Source: Rhodococcus wratislaviensis
GTDB lineage: Bacteria > Actinomycetota > Actinomycetes > Mycobacteriales > Mycobacteriaceae
Direction of reading: 5' to 3'
Assembly: GCF_900455735.1 (NCBI RefSeq)
Contig: NZ_UAUI01000003.1
Coordinates: forward strand, 124,001-188,000
Length of the DNA stretch: 64,000 nucleotides
The notes under the pieces were generated by a model. The model saw nothing but the letters and a program-made list of their open reading frames with translations. It was not told the DNA's origin and ran no database searches. The translations under genes and the position numbers were made by a program. Positions 63,149 to 64,000 of the stretch are shown here, piece after piece. Each line of letters starts with the position of its first letter. The first letter of the stretch is position 1.

Positions 63149-64000
63149 AAGCGCCACCGGTTCTGGCGAATCCGCTGCGCCCGGCGATCCTCGCGGCGGC
63201 CCGGTCGTCCCGGGTCAAGCGGGCGGTCACCGGCGCCCCGGTCACCCGGAAACTCGTCGACCGCTTCGTTGCCGGAGAGAGCCGGGAATCGGTGCTCGCG
63301 GCCGTCCGGGAGATCCTCGATTCGGGCCGATCGGTGTCGATCGACTTTCTCGGTGAGGACACGCGTGACGCCGAGGGAGCCCAGGCGACGGTCGACGAGT
63401 ATCTGGCGCTCGTCGCCGATCTCGGTGCCCTACCCGAAGCGGCGGACGGGACTTCGGGTGTTCGCCGCCTCGAGGTATCGATGAAACTGTCGGCGCTCGG
63501 TCAGGCCCTCGCCGGCGACGGTCGCAGGATCGCCACCGACAACGCCCGCACGATCTGCGCCGCCGCGGAGGCGGCAGGGGTGTGGGTCACCGTGGACGCC
63601 GAGGACCACACGACCACCGATTCGACGCTGGCGATCGTGCACGAACTCCGCGACGACTATCCCTGGCTCGGTGCGGTGGTGCAGTCGTATCTGCGACGTA
63701 CCGAGGACGACTGCCGTGCCCTCGCCGGCCCCGGTTCGAGGGTCCGGCTCTGCAAGGGCGCGTACCGGGAACCCGAGTCCGTGGCCTTCCAGGACCGCGC
63801 CGCCGTGGACGCGTCGTATCTGCGATGCCTGGGGATCCTCATGGAAGGCGCCGGGTACCCCATGGTGGCCTCGCACGATCCGGCCGTCATCGACGCGGTC
63901 GCCCCGCTGGTCGGGCGCACCGGCCGCGCCCCGGACGCCTACGAGCATCAGATGCTGTTCGGGATCCGGGACGTCGAACAGCGGCGGCTCGCGAACGAGG
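63145..64000 (+). CDS. putA: Proline dehydrogenase, N-terminal part (cut by window edge)
   Basis: 285 codons of a monofunctional proline dehydrogenase run off the right edge. It oxidises proline to P5C with FAD and passes electrons to the respiratory chain. Barrel motifs: SIDFLGEDT, LEVSMKLSALG, VTVDAEDHTT, VRLCKGAYREPES (flavin/substrate loop), MVASHDPAVID and EHQMLFGIRD. Full length should be about 310-320 residues, so only the end is missing. Overlap with pruA implies co-translation. Confidence 0.93.
   Translation, partial: MKAPPVLANPLRPAILAAARSSRVKRAVTGAPVTRKLVDRFVAGESRESVLAAVREILDSGRSVSIDFLGEDTRDAEGAQATVDEYLALVADLGALPEAADGTSGVRRLEVSMKLSALGQALAGDGRRIATDNARTICAAAEAAGVWVTVDAEDHTTTDSTLAIVHELRDDYPWLGAVVQSYLRRTEDDCRALAGPGSRVRLCKGAYREPESVAFQDRAAVDASYLRCLGILMEGAGYPMVASHDPAVIDAVAPLVGRTGRAPDAYEHQMLFGIRDVEQRRLANE

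Overview
The window looks like a chromosome segment of a mycolic-acid actinobacterium, most likely Rhodococcus. The DNA is GC-rich and codons mostly end in G or C. GTG starts and 4-base ATGA/GTGA gene overlaps are common. The gene set includes markers of this group: mycothiol synthesis (mshB), coenzyme F420 synthesis (fbiC), phosphatidylinositol-mannoside synthesis (pimE, lpqW), and a 14-subunit proton-pumping NADH dehydrogenase (nuoA-N). Much of the 40-64 kb half keeps the gene order I know from Mycobacterium tuberculosis (pimE-phhB-mutT2; typA-lpqW-mshB; fbiC-fdxC-dapC; pruA-proline dehydrogenase). No tRNA, rRNA, IS element, phage gene or CRISPR array was seen.

Layout. 0-20 kb is mixed housekeeping and accessory genes: a PhoD-like phosphatase (cut by the edge), htpG, a Mug DNA glycosylase, an acyl-CoA dehydrogenase, a methyltransferase, a YkuD-type secreted enzyme, class I fumarase, a CPBP protease, a lipase-like hydrolase, a 45-residue porin-like peptide, an OmpA-domain lipoprotein, an old-yellow-enzyme, a YtcJ-type amidohydrolase, a ClC channel, an orphan Mrr-type nuclease and a serine beta-lactamase-like hydrolase. 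20-37 kb is a receiver-like regulator followed by the complete nuo operon and a Tat-exported DUF1906 protein. 37-43 kb holds a SnoaL-like protein, a 24-residue membrane peptide, a MarR regulator, a serine/glycine/leucine repeat protein, a secreted protein, pimE, phhB and mutT2. 43-54 kb holds typA, lpqW, mshB, a 52-residue unknown, a catalase, a HemD-domain protein, an Fe-S uracil-DNA glycosylase and two bacterial PH-domain membrane proteins. 54-64 kb holds fbiC, a 7Fe ferredoxin, dapC, an F420/FMN-binding PPOX protein and the proline catabolism pair.

The most unusual feature lies inside the nuo operon. Two related imperfect-palindromic repeats sit at the nuoB/nuoC and nuoF/nuoG junctions. 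Each folds as a hairpin whose arms differ between copies yet stay paired. Each loop carries a Shine-Dalgarno-like stretch and the GTG start of the next gene, so the repeat supplies the start site and first ~20 residues of both NuoC and NuoG. Small ORFs that start on the upstream stop codon bridge both insertions. nuoC and nuoD, just right of the first repeat, also use clearly different synonymous codons (G/T-ending, TTG-rich) from the rest of the operon.

Other points of interest are several very small genes with good ribosome sites (45, 52 and 24 residues, plus a 21-residue ORF ahead of nuoL), the nonapeptide-repeat protein, strong intergenic palindromes, and several genes with a -10-like hexamer 6-7 bases before the start codon, suggesting leaderless transcripts.
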